A stretch of 64,000 nucleotides of DNA from Atriophallophorus winterbourni. Taxonomy: Eukaryota; Platyhelminthes; Trematoda; Plagiorchiida; Microphallidae. The notes beneath the pieces were generated by a model that worked only from the letters and a program-made list of their open reading frames with translations, ran no database searches and was not told the origin of the DNA. The translations under genes were made by a program, and so were the position numbers. The stretch spans positions 22,081 through 86,080 of the forward strand of contig JACCGJ010012970.1 in assembly GCA_013407085.1 (NCBI GenBank). The letters run 5' to 3'. This document shows positions 31,001 to 41,078 of the stretch, one piece after another; position 1 is the stretch's first letter, and every line of letters begins with the position of its first letter.

Positions 31001-32340
31001 TCTGTAGGCCTACTCCTCCATAGTAGGCATCTAAAGTTTTTTTGCTTGCAAGGATGCCTGATCGTTTTAGGTCGTACTGTTGGAATACAGTCAACTATAG
31101 TATCGACTGAATTTGTTTCTGACACGTCAACTATTGATTGACTTGGTAGTGTTTCTCTTGGACTTCGTGGTGCATCTATCTGTTCAATATGAAGTTTCGA
31201 TGCGCCTAGTCTAAATTCTGTTGGCATTAGTGTGTGGCCATTATCCCTATGCGTTTTGACAGTGTTCAACATATCTTTATTTTAGGGGCTTAGGACCGAT
31301 GCCCTTACAAGTCGTATATTTGGGAATGCGGAACGTGTCCGTCACAGCTTCATCATGCAAACTAAGTATATCTCTGAGGAATCTCCATTGTAGCTGATCG
31401 TGTTTGCGCTGCACTGCTTTATCAGTTGCTTCATCAGCTTCTTGGAATCCTAAAAGGATTCAAATTCGATCATCCCTCTGCTTCGTTTGGTCTTGTTGCT
31501 GGGAGTTCCGGGCCATTTCCCACAAAGGTATATCAGCGAAGATCCTAAACGTGATCTATAAAGGCTCCCTGCGGAGTAAAAAGTCGTATAGTAAGATGTT
31601 TTCTAGATCCCTTTTAGAGTTTTCCGCGATTTTAAGCAGTCTTGGTTGGTCCAGATTTGAGGAAGTTGGACTACGATTCAGTCGTATCAAGAAACCGGTT
31701 CAACTGGCTCCAAGTCCATGCTGCTGCACAACATTTTCCATTCTTCATTATCGTGCTTTAGCCTGTCCCTTAGTAAGGTTGCACTCGTTTCTTTTACGCT
31801 GGAGCAAATCATGCTTAGTTCATGGATAGAATGTTTATTGTGTACCTGTCGCTTTCGCTGGTTGCTGGACGTTTCAACTGTCTTAAATCGAATACCTATC
31901 GTGACCACTTTGGGAGTATTTTGCACGGTGAATTTTGGTTTTGAACCTGAGGGTTTTTGCTGAAAATTCAGATTAACAGGTGGCTTTGGCTCCGAAAACT
32001 TTTGTGGACCATGGGTGTTTTGGGCAGTCAGGCCTGTTGCCGTCGTAGTTTTAATTATGTCATATTGATGAGGAGAACGCACTGCAAGATTTCTCGGCAC
32101 ATTTGATACACCTGAACCTTGGCATTGAATGATTTGCCGAGATACAGCTTTTATCCGACTTTTATTGTAATCAAAACCTATACGCGCAAACTGAGAACTA
32201 TGATCGGTGGCCAGAGTCTCTACCGAGGCCTTCAACAATTTTATATTAAGCTCTAAGCACAGCATCCGATCATCTGGGTCATTTTGCTGGACACTTGATA
32301 CAACGTGCCAAACATTGGTTTAGTTGGACAATTTTACACA
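31001..32340 (-). pseudogene. CR1 copy B, ORF1
   Basis: The minus strand frame at 32265-31687 starts MLCLELNIKLLKASVETLAT and contains a Pro/Gln/Lys-rich linker (KFSEPKPPVNLNFQQKPSGS). It ends in EWKMLCSSMDLEPVEPVS, continuing with stops through the core to 31272-31001 (PTEFRLGASKLHIEQIDAPR). The basic, proline-rich linker suits an RNA-binding ORF1 protein. It matches copy A at 12537-11867 and 8399-8138 around the hnRNP K-CR1 insertion, which copy B lacks. The cysteine-rich N-terminus is missing. Confidence 0.68.
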
Positions 32341-32479
32341 CTTATCATACACCAGACATGTTTTCATCATTAAGGATCGCTATAGCCTCCAGGGAAAATG
32401 AATTATGTGTGAGCAGTTGCTAAACGTGACAGATTAGAACTTATCGCTCACTACCTTATCACGCATGCTCCGCTAACAT

Positions 32480-32826
32480 CAGTTTGCACCAAAAGATATC
32501 GGTCATTTGTAAGCACCCCATCTAACAGTGGCATACAAGTATACCTTTGTTTACCACTAATAAACTGTTTCAAGGCTCATTGAACCTGATCCTAATGTCT
32601 CCACCTGATGACGGCAAACACACCTAACTCAGTATTGGTGTATAAGAGATGGAAATTTGAGCACCAGAACATATCACATTTCATAACATTGTGGTCAACC
32701 AAAACTACAAATCACAGCATAAAATCAGTATGGGATCGTGAAACGATTCAAAGCGTAATAATCACCACGTGGCGTTCGGCTTGTTAACCGGACGTCTGTT
32801 CGAATAACGTCGGTCTCCCCAATTTG
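32480..32826. repeat. PLE terminal-repeat piece with hammerhead relic, and Gypsy leader remnant
   Basis: 32500-32630 matches the PLTR family (AACTGTTTCAAGGCTCATTG). Positions 32760-32826 hold a leader next to the LTR at 32827, with a primer-site-like TGGGGAGACCGACGTTATTC on the minus strand. Confidence 0.5.
32601..32624 (+). ncRNA. hammerhead ribozyme, 5' half only
   Basis: CCACCTGATGACGGCAAACA is kept exactly (stem I strand, CTGATGA core and first strand of stem II). The GAAAC and stem III part is replaced by CACCTAAC. Confidence 0.6.
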
Positions 32827-33130
32827 TAGTGGATAGTGAGGATTTGTTCGTCAGGCTGCGTGTGTTCCTTTTATATCCACATACAAGATTGACGTCTAAA
32901 CAACAACAGAATAAGGAGAACATCGCGTGGAAAAGGTGTTTATTTTTAGTATAGTGCGTTGACCATTTAAAAATAGATGAATAGTATTAACTTAGTTAAC
33001 GAACATAAAATTAATGAAATGTGAGTGACAACGTTGAAAAGAAATCTATAGATCAATATAGTGATATCGGTATTCAGTGTGAAACAATAATGTAGAAGTT
33101 AAAGAAATAACATGATACAAGACATAAAAA
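32827..33130 (-). repeat. solo or remnant LTR of the 4.0 kb Gypsy family
   Basis: The reverse complement reads GGAACACACGCAGCCT...TATCCACTACA, matching the end of the LTR at 20384-20717. Further in come blocks equivalent to CACTCACATTTCA and GTTAACnnnnTTCATCT. A short leader with a primer-site-like sequence adjoins it at 32803-32826, but no pol follows. Confidence 0.62.
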
Positions 33131-33269
33131 TGTATAAATCACTACAGGTCAACAACAAAATCCAAACTTCAGTCTAAAACAAACCAGTTAACACGGCTGC
33201 CGTCCTGAGGTAAACATCGGGGCCTTCTAGATAAGTATTCAGATCCGTAGCCTCGTCCTTATTTCATAA

Positions 33270-34222
33270 AATCGAGCAATTGTGTAATGATGCTTCACAA
33301 CTAAATCGAGCTCATGAAGAATCCAATCAACGACTCATAGACGACGACTATCCTACGAGTTTGTATAAAGCCAATAAAACCAGGTACAATGACCAACACC
33401 TAAAACAAAGAAAGACTGACCAGCTACGGAATGTTTATCCCATGCAAAAAGGTGTATCAGAAGCGCATATAAGAATATTGAACACGGTCATAATTCGGGT
33501 AACAGAAAAGTAAGAACTCTTCGTTCGGCTTTGTTGCTCCTTAAGGATAAAATTACGTTTAGGCAGCTCTACGAATTGTGTTCGAAGAATCAAGTGAAAA
33601 TATTGTTCCGATGTGCGTATCAGAGAGAAGCCAACGAACTTTGCACGAGTATTGAAGAACACAACAAGTGAATTAAGAAACATCCACATGATAAGCGGGC
33701 ATATCGGGTATTAATCAATGACTCCTCATTAGCTGAAAATTTGTTGGATAATGGCCACGATGTGGACTTTGGCAACATAGATGTAATACGGCGTAGCATT
33801 AAGCCTTATATTGAAAGTTTGCCAGCGGAGGCAGTTGAAATCGCTAAGGGTTAAAACAGGGGCTTAACAAGAGAGACTGGGCTGAAATCTCCACAATATG
33901 GCAATCGTCGCTGTGAGTGAACATTCTAGAGAGTTTTTATTTCGTTTCGCTTCTGACTCAGAAGCTTCGTCAGACCAAGGTTGTCAGTACGAACAAAGAT
34001 TTAGCATACATTTCATTCACCTGACCAATCTTAAGCTGGTTAAGAACTACACAGTCCATGGTGGGTTCTGCGCTCGTAAGGTAGACAGGCGCGAACATTA
34101 TCAACTGACGCAACATCACCCCTACTTGCCGAATATTCCCTTATTTGTTTTGGTTTTTGCAGGTGTGAATGACATCTGATGACCGATTAGCTCATTTGAG
34201 TACTTTGTCTCGCACGTTAATG
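33270..34222 (+). pseudogene. Penelope-like element: RT end and GIY-YIG endonuclease
   Basis: The frame 33280-33513 ends NVYPMQKGVSEAHIRILNTV, the (I/V)PY-x-x-G-V-S-E-x-I-x-R-I-L block that closes PLE reverse transcriptases. After a frameshift it continues with QLYELCSKNQVKILFRCAYQ and RAYRVLINDSSLAENLLDNG. It then reads HDVDFGNIDVIRRSIKPYIE and AEAVEIAKG (33560-33852), the GIY-YIG C-terminal half. From about 33860 to 34222 it is terminal sequence shared with 12757-13192. PLEs encode a telomerase-like RT fused to this endonuclease. Confidence 0.65.
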
Positions 34223-35385
34223 TGTATCCGCTGCAGAAACAGACCCAAGATTGCGATGATATCAGCTCTCATCCACCTCATTGATTGCATTCTTACCAGC
34301 CTTTGATATCTCAACCGCCTCAGCGTGAAGTCCTTCCATGTATGGTTTTATTACCCGCCTTATCACTCCGACGTTATCAAGATTAACGCTGCGACCGTGT
34401 GTCCAGCATGTGTTCAGCTAGTACTGAATCTCTGATGAGTTATTGATATTCAATCGAATTGTGTGGCTCCTCACCGATTCGATATTTGTGTTTAAGTTCT
34501 CTGGATGTTTGCCCGATATATACTTCTGAGCAATTCCTCGCGCAGCCTGAAGGCGTTTTAACCTTGAGACGTGTTAATAATTATCGGAGCGTTCTATTCC
34601 TTTTATATGTTACACGTATACCTGCATTATTCGAGATTCGACTTATCTCGATGCCTCCATAACGTAAGTTATAAAAACCGTTGCACGGCAAACATTTTCC
34701 GTTTTAGGTGCTGCTTATTTTACCTGTTTTAGTCTGCGTTGAATTAGGCTCTTAAGGTAACCATGGTCAGTAAGCCGACGACTAAATACCTGATAGGATC
34801 GCTTTTTAACGGTGGCATCGCTGTACAAGCGTTCAACGTTTTACAACAGAGATTTCGAAAATGAATTAAATACCTTTTGGGGTGCGCTGATGAGTACCAC
34901 AAGACCACATCTGTGTCGATTGGCTTACGATAGACCGTTGTGCTTATTTTACCATTCGAGGTTTATGATGATGAATGTATCATCGACATAAGGCCTCCAT
35001 ATCTTAGGCCAAAGAGCTTTATTTTTTAGATCTGACTCACCTTATGTATATTTGGGAGCCCATAGAACCTACGGGTCTATGCAGATTTCGGTTATTGTCT
35101 GAACCATAATCCATGACCAAGTTTCTCCTTAATACAACGCAAGTATATCGAAATCACCAGCTTACGGTTATTCTTAATCGACGTGGTTCTCATGCTCTCA
35201 ATAAATTCATGAGAACCTTCAGCATGGTCTGGTTTTCCCTTATTTCTTTATTAACATTTTGCGAGTATCACTGTGGCCTTCCCTTTGTCGGGCCTAGTGA
35301 TCACTATTTCTTCATTCTTCTACAGATTAAAAGGTACTCGCTGGTTATTTTGCGTGAAGTTAATACTTTCAGGATGTTGTTTCTT
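34223..35385 (-). pseudogene. Penelope-like element on the minus strand: RT and GIY-YIG
   Basis: The minus strand reads a decayed RT at about 35330-34620, then KTPSGCARNCSEVYIGQTSR and ELKHKYRIGEEPHNSIEYQ (34560-34440). VYIGQTSR is a clear GIY-YIG motif with the catalytic Arg in the following strand. LIRDSVLAEHMLDT and the final INEVDE-type residues at about 34290-34270 complete the domain. It abuts PLE sequence of opposite orientation at 34222, giving a tail-to-tail pair. Many stops. Confidence 0.7.
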
Positions 35386-35624
35386 GATAATACTGGCTAC
35401 AGCCAGAAACCGGTAGTGGTTTGTAAGTGCGGGTATGTGAGCAACATATTACTTGGGTCACCCATAAGCACCTTGATTACTTGACCAAGAATCACTTTGT
35501 GATTCCGTGACCGAACATCGTGGGTCGTTGTGCGAACCCTACGTAACAGTATCATTCAAATATATGTTTGATTATCTCATTCACTGTATCAAGGCTTACT
35601 GAACTTTGCTCTAGCCAATCGTTT
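35386..35624. repeat. PLE terminal repeat with hammerhead 3' half
   Basis: ACAGCCAGAAACCGGTAGTGG at about 35401-35422 is the second half of the ribozyme (end of stem II, GAAAC, stem III palindrome, GTGG). It is followed by TAAGTGCGGGTATGTGAGCA, identical to 42141-42162. It lies upstream of the minus-strand PLE, as a terminal repeat should. The 5' half of the ribozyme is replaced by other sequence. Confidence 0.6.
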
Positions 35625-36110
35625 TTCATATTTTGTTTTCATGAAATCACACTCGATTTCATGCACCGGAGTGCATGACTCTGGGCCACACCTGAATCTA
35701 TACATGCTGTTTTGCTTCTGTGTTTGTACTGATTTCTGTCTGACTCATGGTTCATGCACAGTCTTTCGTGGTACATAAAAACACGACTATTGTTTTGTTG
35801 ATAATGTTCAACTGATTTAAAAATCGATATCGTATAGCATTTTGTATTAGCGAACTCTCTTTATTATGGTTATAAATTTTCAATATAAATTCGTGCGAAA
35901 TTACATACAAAAATGATGAATGAAATAATTTTATTTGAGTTGGGAAATGTTTCAATGTTTCATGACTGCCATCAAATATTTCTTTTTTCATTTTTAAATC
36001 TAAGCGAAAATTTCAAACAATTCTCTGGCCAATTTGCGAATTCGTGGTTTCAAAGATTCAGCAATGTATCGGACAAGGTACGTGACCAATCAAGGAATCA
36101 TATTCATTAA
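35625..36110. repeat. PLE-associated repeat R, copy 1
   Basis: Near-identical sequence occurs at 42227-42720 and 43108-43515. Diagnostic blocks are GAAATCACACTCGATTTC, GGGCCACACCTGAATCTATA and TTTCGTGGTACATAAAAACA. No frame is conserved among the copies. Confidence 0.8.
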
Positions 36111-36245
36111 AAATGAAAGTTCCTAATGAATCAGTGAGAGCAGTTTATTAGTAACGTTATTATCATGATTATGATTTCCAAATCGATAACAAACCTTTTC
36201 CATTATATTGATGAATCTTACGAACCACGAGTTCGCAAATCGGCC
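36027..36245. repeat. long imperfect palindrome, copy 1
   Basis: The left arm (36027-36105) contains GGCCAATTTGCGAATTCGTG and GTATCGGACAAGGT. The reverse complement of the right arm (about 36164-36245) contains GGCCGATTTGCGAACTCGTG and ATAATGGAAAAGGT. The arms are about 80 bp and the loop about 58 bp. The same palindrome recurs at 42651-42870. Confidence 0.72.
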
Positions 36246-36367
36246 AGCGAGTTTGTACGAACAGCCGAAGTAGAAACCAGAGGGACGAATCATCGAGTAT
36301 TGCTCAAGCACTCATGGCGCTTATGGATTACCGAAGTAAGGTGTTGCTTACATCATCCACACATACA

Positions 36368-36407
36368 TCACTACTGATTTCTGGCTCTATGTCTACATCA
36401 GGTGGAG
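36368..36407 (-). ncRNA. hammerhead ribozyme, degenerate
   Basis: The minus strand reads CCACCTGATGTAGACATAGA then GCCAGAAATCAGTAGTG. CTGATG and GAAA are kept; the last core A, stem II and the stem III palindrome are altered. Confidence 0.5.
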
Positions 36408-36410
36408 GTA

Positions 36411-36845
36411 GTAAGATTTGTTTCAGTGAGCCTTGAAACAGTGGATAAGTGGTAAACAAAGTTATACTTGAATGTCACTATTACATAGGGTTCGTTCAAC
36501 TAACCACGATGTTCAAACACAGAATCACACAATGATTCCTAGTCAAGCACTAAAAGGCAAACATAGATGACCAAAGACATGCGATGCAGTCATCCCTCGC
36601 ACTTACACACCACTACCGGTTTCTGGCGGGTTGCCGTCATCAGGTGGAGACGGTAAGATTAGTTTCAATGAGGCATGGAACAGTATTATTCAAGTATATA
36701 TTTGATTATCTCTTATCCACTGTTTCAAGGCTTACTAAACTTTGCTCCGGCCAAACGTTATTCAAATTTTGTTTTCACGAAATCACACTTGATTTCTTCA
36801 TTCATACATCAGAGTGCATGAGTCTGGGCCACACCTGAATGATAC
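36411..36845. repeat. PLE terminal-repeat sequence around the intact hammerhead
   Basis: Shares GTGAGCCTTGAAACAGTGG, GATAAGTGGTAAACAAAG and TTACATAGGGTTCGT with the other PLTR copies. It then joins repeat R-like sequence (AAATCACACTTGATTTCTTC at about 36780). Confidence 0.65.
36610..36647 (-). ncRNA. hammerhead ribozyme (type I, minimal stem III), intact core
   Basis: The minus strand reads CCAC, CTGATGA, CGGCAACCCGCCA, GAAA, CCGGTA, GTGG. Stem I is CCAC/GTGG. Stem II is GGC/GCC with loop AACCC; its closing position is a C-A mismatch. Stem III is the self-complementary ACCGGT, with the expected cleavage after GTA. Every invariant core base (CUGAUGA and GAAA) is present. The near-absent stem III loop fits the dimeric hammerheads described in PLE terminal repeats. 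It lies in PLTR sequence (36410-36840). Confidence 0.78.
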
Positions 36846-37306
36846 AAATATCAAAAAATATTGTTAAAGATTAATGTCGAACGTGGAAACATAATTGTGC
36901 ATATGGGGAATCTAGTGATTTTTTTATAGCGTCAATTGTTTCAGATTGTACCACGTGAGTAGGTAAATGTTTTGGGACCAGAGTATGCTGTTATTATTTG
37001 TTTAACAATTAGGATGAAGCGCTCCTTGTTTAGGATGAAGTTGGTTTTTACCGTCCACTGTGGAGTTACTGTATGGAAGAACAGATACTGCTCTCCACTG
37101 CTCAACGTAGATAATTTCGTTATCAAGCAAATACCGCCGATTGACCGATGGGTGCCTATAACCGTGAGTCGCAAAAACAGCCTAAATGTTGACTTGGATG
37201 TATTGCAAGAGACAGGATTACCAGACACTGGTATGCTAACAGAAAGTGATCAAACATTTTTTGGGAATGGGGTAAAGATACCATTATGTTGGTCAACGCT
37301 TATGCA
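36846..37306 (+). pseudogene. CR1 3' scrap and RTE endonuclease N-terminal fragment (block 1)
   Basis: 36846-36966 matches the 3' end of CR1 copy B (26771-26885). From about 37160 the plus strand reads NSLNVDLDVLQETGLPDTGM and LTESDQTFFGN. This is the LQETRLP region of the RTE endonuclease at 41078-40623 (LNVDVAALQETRLPDTGKL), with the metal-binding Glu kept. It is repeated at 44098-44575. Confidence 0.7.
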
Positions 37307-37618
37307 CCGATGCTCTCTGCGAGGCTTATTAAAAAAGACACTCTTGCCATCACTTCGCGTGCGTATGTAAATGCCTTCTGTTCTCATCTAATTTGGACAA
37401 ATACTTGAGAGACAACCCAAACTTTGATACGATTTACACTACATGAGTTTTTCTGTTCTTCTTTTTTATTGTATATACCTCATAACTCCATCCTATGGTT
37501 ATTGTTAAGCTAAATGCTTTTTAGACCATTACAACTTTGAATCACTTTGAATCACTCTTAATCATAATCTATGATTCAAGGATTAAAGGATTTATGTTTA
37601 AAAATGTTAATACTCTAC
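37307..37618 (+). mobile_element. RTE scrap joined to a CR1 3' end, inserted in block 1 only
   Basis: Absent from the duplicate block, where GCACCGACGCTC joins directly to ACAACAGGATTACGG. It contains CTTGCCATCACTTCGCGTGC (identical to 39165-39184, RTE RT, antisense here). It then contains a CR1 C-terminus on the plus strand (NLDKYLRDNPNFDTIYTT, about 37389-37442) and the CR1 3' end GCTTTTTAGACCATTACAAC with a TTTGAATCAC-type tail (about 37518-37560), like 11829-11866. Confidence 0.62.
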
Positions 37619-38392
37619 AACACAACAGGATTACGGTATGAATGAAAATGCTAAAAAATATAATAGTATGATACGAATGATTTTCGTATGTATGTGTAAG
37701 TCCAATTTCGTTTTAAACACCGCCAGGCAAGGAGAGTCCACCGCACGTTGAGGTAGGGAATTCCAAAGAAAAAATGGCGCCGCCAATTAATACGGGAAAT
37801 TGGGACGTAAATGGATAAGGTTTGTCCGCGTGTCACTTTTTCATCACACGCATCATGCAAGTGTTTCAGTGGATGTCCTTCGGTAGACACAATACTATAG
37901 GCCAGAATAATATCGTGTCGTATCCTCCTTTGGCTAAAGTCACATAGACTCAGACGGCGCAAACTTTTCCTCTTCGAACCATTACTAACTTTGTTGATCT
38001 GGGATAGATTTTATCAAAGAGAGAAATATCTTTTCGCAGCCAAGAAACCCAGACCTCTACCGCATGCTCGATCGTAGGTCGAAGGTAGACGTTTATTAAC
38101 CTTGGTAAGGTTACCAGCGAGAACCTACCAAATATTCTTCGAAACATACCTAGCAATCTGTTGGTCTGTCAATATTTATTCTGGCAGTGCACCGTGCTCC
38201 TTAGGTTTCCAATAATCCATATTCCAAGATCTTTTTCCAATGAGCCCCATGTTAATTTTTCAGTTCCTAATCGATATGTCCAAGGAACATTCTAGCTAAG
38301 GTGGAGCATCTTACTTTTCCGTATGTTCAATGTCTTATCATTCATGGCCGCCCAATTTGACACAACAGTCCTCAAAATCGTGCCACTAAAAC
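37619..38392 (-). pseudogene. CR1 reverse transcriptase thumb and C-terminus (block 1)
   Basis: The minus strand reads EKLTWGSLEKDLGIWI (about 38255-38205), LLGMFRRIFGRFSLVTLPRL, INVYLRPTIEHAVEVWVSWL and RKDISLFDKIYPRSTKL (38156-37990). Then come HDIILAYSIVSTEGHPLKHL and SRINWRRHFFFGIPY (37920-37760). Each segment aligns with 11040-11580 of the hnRNP K-linked CR1 (RIFGRFSKQTIPCIINTYIR, YIRPTMEYAV). It is repeated almost exactly at 44577-45350. Confidence 0.8.
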
Positions 38393-38977
38393 TGTGTAGT
38401 GGTATTTGGTGCCAGAGTTAGTACAGATTACGAGTCCTGGAAAAACTCTCTCGGAAGGTTCGGAGTAGGTAAAACCAATGAAAATTGACCACTGTGTTTC
38501 GAACTGTGAATCCGTTTTAGTCATTGTTATTAAATCTTTCTTTCAAACAAAAACACAACATAAATTCTTTTGGAATCATCCTTAGTCTAAGCATTGGCAT
38601 CAGCTGGATATTATTCTTGTTAGGTGCACTAATATAGGAAGCGTAATCCTCACGTATCATATCAAAACTCAGACCGCGACACTGACCGTTCGCTAGTTTG
38701 TGCAAATCTGAAGATTCCCCAGACCAGATTTAACAGCGACAAATTGTCTGCTAACTCAAGAATAGCGAACTCGCATGTACGAACCAAATCTAGCTACGGG
38801 ATTTGCAAAAGCCTTCATAACTGAGTTCAACAAGACAACCCAACTCGAATAAGCCTCAGAAAACTAGGAATCGCTAAAAAGCTGCATATACCGAATCGCA
38901 AAACTACTGAGTTGACTGCTGTGTTGCAGGAGAAATGGTCAGCATTCTTGAAGTTCAAAAGTATGCCAACAGATGAA
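38393..38977 (+). pseudogene. RTE endonuclease fragment, plus strand (block 1)
   Basis: The plus strand reads VVVFGARVSTDYESW then NSLGRFGVGKTNEN (38397-38487). These match minus-strand VVLGDFNARVGADYEPW and NCLGRFGVGKTNENGQRL at about 40620-40540. The match continues to a pre-RT LQEKWSAFLKFKSMPTDE-type stretch ending at about 38977. The catalytic GDFN has decayed to FGARV. It meets a minus-strand RTE at 38978, making an inverted junction. Confidence 0.68.
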
Positions 38978-41078
38978 GGACTTTGGTCTTGCTCATGCTG
39001 ATTGTTAGACCAAAGTTTTTGCATGCCGACGAAAAACAGTCCATTAACAACTGTAGGTTCTCTTGGGAGTGAGCAATAAAGGCTGCATCGTCGGCAAACA
39101 ACAGGTCACGGATTATCACATCTCGTACTCTGGTTTTTGCTCTCAACCGGTTCAGGTTGAAAAGCTTGCCATCACTTCGCGTGCGTATGTAAATGCCTTC
39201 TGTTCTCATCTTAGAAACGCGCTTCAGAAGCAGAGCAAAGAAAATGCCGAACAGCGTGGGAGCAAGAACACACACTTGTTTGACGCCTCGGCGAATTTCA
39301 AATGCTTCTGAACAGCAACCGTTAAAATGGACTGAGCCTTTCATGCCTGAGTGGAACGAGATAATGAGTCTCAGCAGCCTTGGGGGCAGCCTACAAGATC
39401 AAGCATTTTGAAAAGACTCGCCCTGCTCATGTATTCGAATGCCTCAGTTAAATCAATAAAAAAGCGTATAATCGCATACGCTATTTCTGACATTTTTCTC
39501 GAAGTTGCTCAGGGAGATGATCATGTCAACGGTTGATCTCCCCTTGCAGAAGCCACATCGAGATTCGGAGTAAATTCTATCAGCTAAAACTTGCAGCCGG
39601 ATCTGTAAGACTTTAGCAAACAACTTGCCTACAACTTCAGGAGGAAGATTTCTCTGTAATGGTTGCAGTCGCCTCTATCTCGTTTATTCTTGAAGAGCGT
39701 GATGATCTTTGTGTCTCGCATCTCTTGTGAGACACCCCCCTCCTGCCAGCACTGGAGAAGCAAATGGTGACAATCGCCTTACGAAATAAAGAATTAATGG
39801 GAGCCGTTTTAAGTTGGTTTGGGCCAATGGCTCTCTTGATCCCATCATACGTACAGTGAAAATTTCCGGTTTCCGCAGCTTTTTGAATATTGAGGCTAAC
39901 TTCATTCCAATAGTCGTTTGCACATCGCCTTGCTGTCTGATGGACCTTATTTCCAGCTGCTCTTAGAAGACGTATGTTTTCATCTGTTGGCATACATTTG
40001 AACCTCAAGAATGCTGAGCGTTTCTCATCCAGCACAGCAGTCATTTCAGGAGCGTTTGCTTCGAACCAATCGCTCGTTCAAAGTTTCTTTGGACCGAACG
40101 TGGAAAGTGCGACTCGGCATATGCAGCTTTTTATCAATTTCCAGTGTTCTGAAACAGATTTAAGTGAAATTGCCTTGTTGAACTCATCTGTGAAGGCTTT
40201 TGCGAATCTCGCAGTTAGATTAGGTTCGCACATGAGAGTGACGTCTATCCTAGGCTTAGCCGACAATTTAGTGAGGTGAAATCTCGTGTGGGGAAGCTTC
40301 AGATTTGCACAGACCAGTGAATGATCAGTGTCGCAGTCTGCGCTTTGATATGATCTGGTGAGGAGCACGCTTCCTATATTAGTACGCTTAACAAGAATAA
40401 GATCAAGCTGATGCCAATGCTTAGAGCGAGGATGTTTCCAAGAGACTTTATGCTGTGGTTTTGTTTGAAAGAAAGTGTTACTGACACAAAGAATTAACTG
40501 TGTGCACAATTCTGTAAGGCGTTGCCCATTTTCATTGGTTTTACCTACACCGAACCTTCCGAGACAGTTTTGCCAAGGCTCGTAATCTGCACCAACTCTG
40601 GCATTGAAATCACCCAATACCACTACACAGTTTTCTGTGGCACGTTTTGCAGGACGGCGGTGAGGTTATGATGAAAAGCGTCTTTCTCAGCAGGCGTCGC
40701 AGAGAGCGTTGGTGCATAAATGTTGACCAACCTAATGGTACCAGTAATGCAACTCAGATTTAGAGTCCAAATCCGTTCGCTCCCGCTGATGCTCGGTTCT
40801 GTTGCTTTTAGAAGGTCGTTTCGAACGGCAAACCCAACTCCATGCAGTCGAGGATCATCAGAACCCATTCCTTTCCAAAAAAACGTGTAATCTCTTTCTG
40901 TTAGCTTGCCAGTGTCTGGTAATCGCGTCTCTTGTAGGGCAGCCACATCGACATTCAGCCTCTTTAGCTCATTGCTAATCACGGAGGACTTTCTAACGCC
41001 TCTGATATTCGAGTCGTCGTCATGAAATCCTGGAAGCATGGACCGGACGTTCCAGGTTCCAAGTTTCAGAACTGACAT
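38978..41078 (-). pseudogene. RTE-type LINE, endonuclease and reverse transcriptase
   Basis: The ATG at 41078 starts MSVLKLGTWNVRSMLPGF, followed by VDVAALQETRLPDTGKLTER, RLHGVGFAVRNDLL and TLNLSCITGTIRLVNIYAPT. After a frameshift near 40625 come VLGDFNARVGADYEPWQNCL and SADCDTDHSLVCANLKLP, the catalytic Asp/Asn and His of the EEP domain. The linker KRSAFLRFKCMPTDENIRLL and YDGIKRAIGPNQLKTAPIN (about 40020-39780) lead to a broken RT. FEIRRGVKQVCVLAPTLFGI and IIRDLLFADDAAFIAHSQEN (39310-39070) keep FADD. It stops at LTISMSKTKVLHLL, so the RT C-terminus and 3' UTR are missing. Confidence 0.85.
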
